From Planctomycetaceae bacterium (GTDB taxonomy: Bacteria; Planctomycetota; Planctomycetia; Pirellulales; Pirellulaceae): DNA of 6,875 nt. The stretch spans positions 1 to 6,875 of the forward strand of contig PANG01000039.1 in the NCBI GenBank assembly GCA_002708345.1, in the 5' to 3' direction. The position numbers were made by a program, and so were the translations under genes. Below are positions 1-6,000 of this stretch, in pieces. How positions within the stretch are numbered: the first letter of the stretch is position 1; each line of letters starts with the position of its first letter. Below the pieces are notes generated by a model that ran no database searches, was not told the DNA's origin, and saw only the letters and a program-made list of their open reading frames with translations.

Positions 1-3000
1 TCGATTGCCGTGGCAGTATCCGAGGCAGCAAAGAAGGTACTTGGCAGGAAGCGAACAACGATGTTGGCGGGATCCACATTGGGATTGTTATCCGGAACCG
101 TGTTCCCGTCGTCATCCACCTCGGCAATCAGGCTTCCCGCGGAAATTGTCAACATCGTGCCGTTAATGGCGTAGACCTGCACGTTGCCACCGCTGAGCAC
201 ATTGGCATCCAGTCCCAGGGCAAGCTTGGCAGCGCTGTTATCGTTGTTGATCGCATTGACAATCTTGTTCGCGACCAGGATCAGTGGATCTCCATCTACG
301 ATGTCGACTGCCACGTTACCGGCTGCCACGCCGGTACCCTTGTCGAATTCCAGGGTCAGGGTGTCGGTTCCGTCGCTAAAGGAAAGCGTCTCCCCGTCAA
401 CGATCTCCGTGGCTCCATTGGCCGGCAATTCAATCACGAATCCACTGTCAAATTCAAACGTGACCACCGGGTTGACGCCATCGGACAGCGAGAACGTCTC
501 TCCGTCGTCAAGTTCCATTCCTGTCACAGCGATGATCGTGGGGCTGTAGTAGTTGGGTTCGAGCAGACGGTTCAGCTCATCTGCCACGTCCTCCCGGCTC
601 ATATCCTCATGGACATAAACCTGGGTGACAGCTCCGGGCCCAGCAGGACCGGAAGAAGTCACGGTAATCTCCGAGCCGGCCGACGCGGTTGCCAGCGTGC
701 CGTAAATGGTGGCATCAATCTGAATCTGGCCACCGGCAAGAACCTCGATATCGTCAAGGCCAAGGGTCGTCTTGGCAGGACTCGTATCGTTCGTGATGGC
801 CGCTTCAACTGCATCGGCCAATGCGATCTGTGTCATCGTGTCGGTGATCGTGACCAGCACGTTTCCAGCTGAGGGAGCACCCGCCCTCCTGAACTCCAGG
901 GTAAAGGTGGTCGGTTCATCTCCACTTGCCGGGGTCCCATCTGGATCCGGATGGGAAAAGGCAAGAGTCTCCCCATCGGGAATCAGCACACCAAGGGCTG
1001 GCATCTGGACCAGGAAATTCCTACCCAGGCTGGATCCTATCTCGCCCACCAGGAAACCATCATGCTGGGGAGAGGGGAGCGTGTGGCTCACGTTCACGGC
1101 GCCACTTCCATCGAAACCGATCTCGAGCTGCAACCGTTCACCATGTTGGTGACCGGTGATCGCCAGATTGTTCTCGATCGTGGTCTGCATGAACTGGACC
1201 ACATCGGCTGGAGCATCCTGGTCGGAAATCAGGACGGGGAGATTGGCGCCACTGGCGGTCTCACCAGCACGGATAAACTCGAAGATCTCGGTTGTCCCAA
1301 CTCCATCTTCCACCGTGAACGTACCACCGCTTGGAATCGCAGAAGCGGAGGGAACAACAAAGGTAAACCCGGACTCGAATTCAAAGTACTGGGAATCATC
1401 CAACTCGACAATATTACTGGGTGTGGGCCCGGCGGCATCCTGGATTAGCAGGGTGGTGTTGTCAGTCGCGGTTACCTGGACAACGTCACCGCCTCTTCGG
1501 TAAGCCTTCAACTTCAGCTTCGTCGCGGTCAGGCTATGGGCATCGACAATTGCATTCACGACAGCTGTGGCGACCTCTGCGGCGGTATCAGTATCACTAA
1601 TTGCCACCGGCTCTGTGCCACCGGAAGTCCCACCTGTCTTGTTGAATTCAAGTGTAAATGTGTTGGGGTTGGTTGCCGTCAGGTCATTAAAAATAAGCTG
1701 CTCACCATCCAGGATATCCGCACCACCCGCCGCGGGGATCTGGATTGCAAATCCGCCTCGGTCAAGTTGGAAAAAATCTCCGTCACGAAGGAACTGCCCC
1801 TCGTTCGTACGCAGTTCCGACCCGGTGTCGAAGATCGCCCCCAGATTCATCCCGCCCCCGGTCGACATGTCAAACCGTAGCCGCAGGTGCTCAATGCCGG
1901 CATACGCTTCCAGCCCGATCCGCTGCTGTTGCCAGACACCCCCGGTATTGGCCAGGTCAGCCAGCGATTGCCAGTCGCCGTCGTTGTCGCTGATGAAGAC
2001 ACGAGCCGGGTCATTGCCACCCGCATCCAGCCAGTAATCGAAGTAGAGAATCGGCCGGTCGGCGGACGAGTAATCCCGCAGGCTAAACTCGTTACTGACG
2101 GTCGTACCGTGGGCACCACCCGCGTAATCATAGGTGCGGGGCAGCACAGTCGCTCCGTTCGCCGAGACAATGAAGCCCTCGCCAAAGTGCATGCTGGTAC
2201 GCTCGAGCGGGAACGTCGGGGGGGGGTCGATATGCCCATGGTCCGTATCATCCCAGCGTTCAAACACGCAGATCGGTTCGCCCTTGAACGTCGGCTGGTT
2301 GGCCCGTGCCCCGGTGGTGATACAGTTCGGCAGGCCATAAAGCTCGTCCCGAAGATCCGCTCCCTCCTGGTGATTCGGCGTGGTGTAATGGAACAGGGTC
2401 CTGGTGAGGTGGGTAAAGGCAAGACCGCGGATGTCCGCACCGCTGGGGGAATCAATTCCTGTGTCCACGCTGGTGGCACCGCCATTGAAGATCGGCTGCA
2501 GAACGCCCTCGTCGTCAAATGCGTAAATGCGACCATCAACATCCATGCCAAACAACAGGTTCCTGTAGATACCACCCTCGACATCGCTGGGGCCGCGAGT
2601 AAGACCCTGGAAACGAATCCCGTTCAGGTCAGCTCGCGACGTTGTCACGAAGCTCGAGCTGAGCGATGGATAGTCGACACCGAGCTCATCTCCCTCCAGG
2701 TCCACCTCGACCGTGTAGAGTCCACCCAGGTCACTGACCGCGAACAGCTGACCAAAGTCGACGCCGAAGAACTGGCCTGGCAACGTGGTAATACCAGTAA
2801 TATCCCCACCGGGGCCGGAACCCTGTGCCAGCAGGTTACTTCCTGCCTCGACAATCAGTTCCCCGTTAATGACATCCACCGTCGAACCACTGGAGGTGGC
2901 GGAAACGCTGTTGGTACCCTGGTAGGTAAGGTTAATCGTATCGGCAATCTTGACGGCAATCTCGTCCGCCAGATCCCCTGATAGAAGCCCGATAGCAATA

Positions 3001-6000
3001 TTGCCTGGCGTCCCAACGCCACCGGCAGTTTGCAGGTCCAGCCAGGTCGGTGCACCCACGCCGCGGAAGTCACCTGTCTCGGCACCGAGGAAACCGATCC
3101 TGTCAAAAGCACTACTCGCCGTCACACCAACAGTGGCGGCAGTTACATCAAGCTCGACCTGGACACCGATCTGGTCGGCATCAAAATTCTCCTCGGCCTG
3201 GATCAGCCGTGTCGCCGGGCGGTTCACCAGTGCCTCGGGATTCGCCGACATAAGAATCATGGCACCCGGGTCATCCAGCCCCAGTCCATTAATCGAGACC
3301 AGGGTCCCTCCCTGCTTGGCCGTGAGCCCGGATCCACTCGCCACGATTGCTCCAAGCAGCGAGGTGGCAATCTGCTCGGCAGTATCGGTTGCCGTGAAGG
3401 CAACCTGGTTGTTTGCGAAGGCACCATCACTATCCAATTCAAACACGGTCGCCGTACCACCGACCGGGTTGATCGTGAGCGTGTCCCCGTCTGTCACCTG
3501 GGTCCCATCACCGAGCTGGACAATCGGGTTGGCCCCACGGTCCCCCTCGATGACGATCGAGCTTCCTGCCACCGCGTTGAGCGAGGCGGTGAACTCGCCA
3601 ACCAGCGTGATCCGCGTGCCTACCGCATCGGCGACGACACCCAAAGATCCCTGCGCGTTAATAGCGTCTGCCAGCAGATCGGCCAGGCCCAGGGCCGATG
3701 TCGCATTCCCGTACTGGCCAACACGAACTGCCGTGGGATCGGTCAGGGCTGCTGGATCATCCTTGTCAAACTCAAAGGAAATCGTTTGGGAGGGAGTCGC
3801 CGTATCCTGGATGGTGACAATCGATCCGTCGGGAACCGTCTGGGCCCCGGCACCCAGGTCGACGATATCGATAACCAGCCCGGTATCAAAAAGAAAAACA
3901 TTCTCGTTGGCGATACTCGGATCGGCCGCGTTGTTGTCGAGTACAAAGAAATCCCCATCCCGGATGGTATTTCCCGTGTTCTGGTTGATCTGCTGCAACA
4001 CCTGGGGACCAAAATCGAACTCGAAGGTGGTGACCGAGAAACCATCGTCGATCCCCAGCGTCTCGCCGTCATTGATATCCAGGTTGGTCTGGATCCGGAG
4101 GCCCCCCGCATCGAGTGTTTCGGAGGTAGCATCAACACCTGTTAACTGGGCACCCGTGGCGATCTGACCGATGCTGAAAGCATTGGTCCAGGGCCCCTGG
4201 TCCTGTGCCTCGCTATTGATATTCAGCACACCCCCGGTGTTGATATCCATCTCGTAGACAATATTCCGCTTGATGTCCACGCCGCGGGTATTACGGTCCT
4301 TGTCACCACGTTCCCCAACCACCAGCAGTCGCTCAATACCAAGGTCGTTGTCCTCAACTCCTCCGAAGGTCATGGCGTTGATATTGAATCCCCAGCCAAC
4401 ATCGTTGCCATCGCAGGGGTGAGATCGTTCGACCCCATCCCCGGCAGCATTGGACTGGAAAGTGGTGATACCCGAGGCACCAATGTCTGCCACCGAACCG
4501 TCCATCCGGCCAGTCTCGTGATCCAGGATCTGGATGAAGTGGCCAGCATCCACATCGCGCTCGTTACACGGGTTATGGTTGACATCCTCGTTGGAGGAAT
4601 AGCCAAACAGGACACCGTCGCTCCGCATGGCGACATCACCGATGTCGAAGTTCAAGAAGCTGCCTGCACTGCCCGCGACCGAGTTACCCTGGTCATCAAG
4701 CGAATGCACATCGATTTCTTCATGCCCGGTAAATGCATCGACAACCCGGATCTCGCTGGCCTGTGGCACGGTCGGATCATTCCCACGGAATGTCGTTCGT
4801 TTCTCCCGGGCAACAAAAATCCCCATATCCCCCAGGTGCCAGGGAATGATGCTTTCGGTGTCAAACAGGCTGCCGGTTGCATCCATCGGATCTTCGACCA
4901 CCGTGTCCGGAGGCCCCAGCCGGAGAGCCAGGTTACTTGTCAGCTGTGCAGGGGTTCCACCGGCACCGGAAACGGCCACAAAATACCTTCCCGCGGGAAG
5001 TGTGACCGGGCCGATATAAGGGTCCCCCGTCCCAATCGTGCCACGCGTGAGATCCTCGGTCTGGTCAGAAACCGTGGGATCCGGTTGATCCTCGGCGATA
5101 TTCGAGTCACGACTATAAAAGACCAGCGAACCCGCCTCGTCGAAAACGGAAAGCTCGGTATTGGGCCGGCCCAGGCCATCGGCATAGTCCAGGTCAAAGG
5201 TCACCGGCCAGCCGGTAAAGGCATCGGTATCCTGGATCGCCTGGATGGCCACATCAAAGGTGTACCAGTCAACATCCGGCAACACGTTGGCCGTCCGCAG
5301 GTTGCCCGCCACACTGATCGCACTGCGATCAACGGCCATCAGATTGCCAAGCTCCTGGGCCTGGGCACGCGTGTCATTATTCTGCCCTTCATTTTCGGCA
5401 GTTTCCCCCGCCAGCGGTGAATGCAACGGAAGTCCGTAGACAGAAATACCGGTTGAGGCATAAGAAATATCGGCATAGCGAATTGTCGAACCGGGCAGCT
5501 CGTCGATCTCTCGCAGCCGAACCTGTACCTGGTAGGCACCGGAGGTCAGTCCTGCACTGACGTCGTGAATATCACCCGGCGCGGTGTTACTTCGAACTCG
5601 CAGGTGATAGGTTGACCGGGTTCCAACCGGGCCGGGAAGGACCAGTCGATAACCAGCATCTCGAGGGTTAATGGCCCAGAAATCGGTCCCTTCAAAGGGT
5701 GGAGTCTTCTGGGTCAGGAACGCCGTCCCGGGTGTGCTAGAATGTTCGAACAGGGAACTCGTTCCCGCTTCCTCGGTCAGCGAGCTATAGGAAGCCGCCA
5801 GTACCAGGTCATTGGCGTCAAGTAACTCGACAATCGGATCCATGGCGTAGGTGGTCCGGTCAAAGTCGACCCAGACTTCCGTGCCAGCCTCGGCATCGAA
5901 GCTATAGACATCCCGGTCAGACGAATTGGAGAGGAATCCCTGCACTTCAAAACCAAGACGCAGGTTCTCGTCACCACTCTTTTCGTTCGGTGCCAGCGAC

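Noticed and set aside
1..110. C-terminal sorting signal or dockerin in the Asp/Asn-rich end
   Set aside because: DDDGNTVPDNNPNVDP is suggestive of a calcium-binding loop, but no complete dockerin or EF-hand pattern and no hydrophobic anchor is present, and the frame continues past the window edge.
1847..2584. Minus-strand open frame of 245 codons beginning MSRVVSTGTCCLAW
   Set aside because: It is out of frame with the giant gene, its Arg/Ser/Thr-rich composition is that of a shifted frame, and the in-frame reading gives propeller and beta-sandwich patterns across the same bases.
1887..2981. Plus-strand open frame of 364 codons
   Set aside because: It is antisense to the continuous minus-strand frame, crosses its domain borders, and shows no recognisable motif. 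Long antisense frames are expected opposite a gene with strong codon bias.
2950..4167. Plus-strand open frame of 405 codons, overlapped by another of 371 codons in a different frame (3030-4145)
   Set aside because: Two overlapping plus frames cannot both be genes; both are rich in Ser, Pro and Arg or otherwise low in structure, and the minus-strand frame here encodes clear repeat modules.
4419..5420. Plus-strand open frame of 333 codons
   Set aside because: It lies opposite the second PPC-like domain and first propeller-like segment, which are well supported on the minus strand; no family motif is seen in it.
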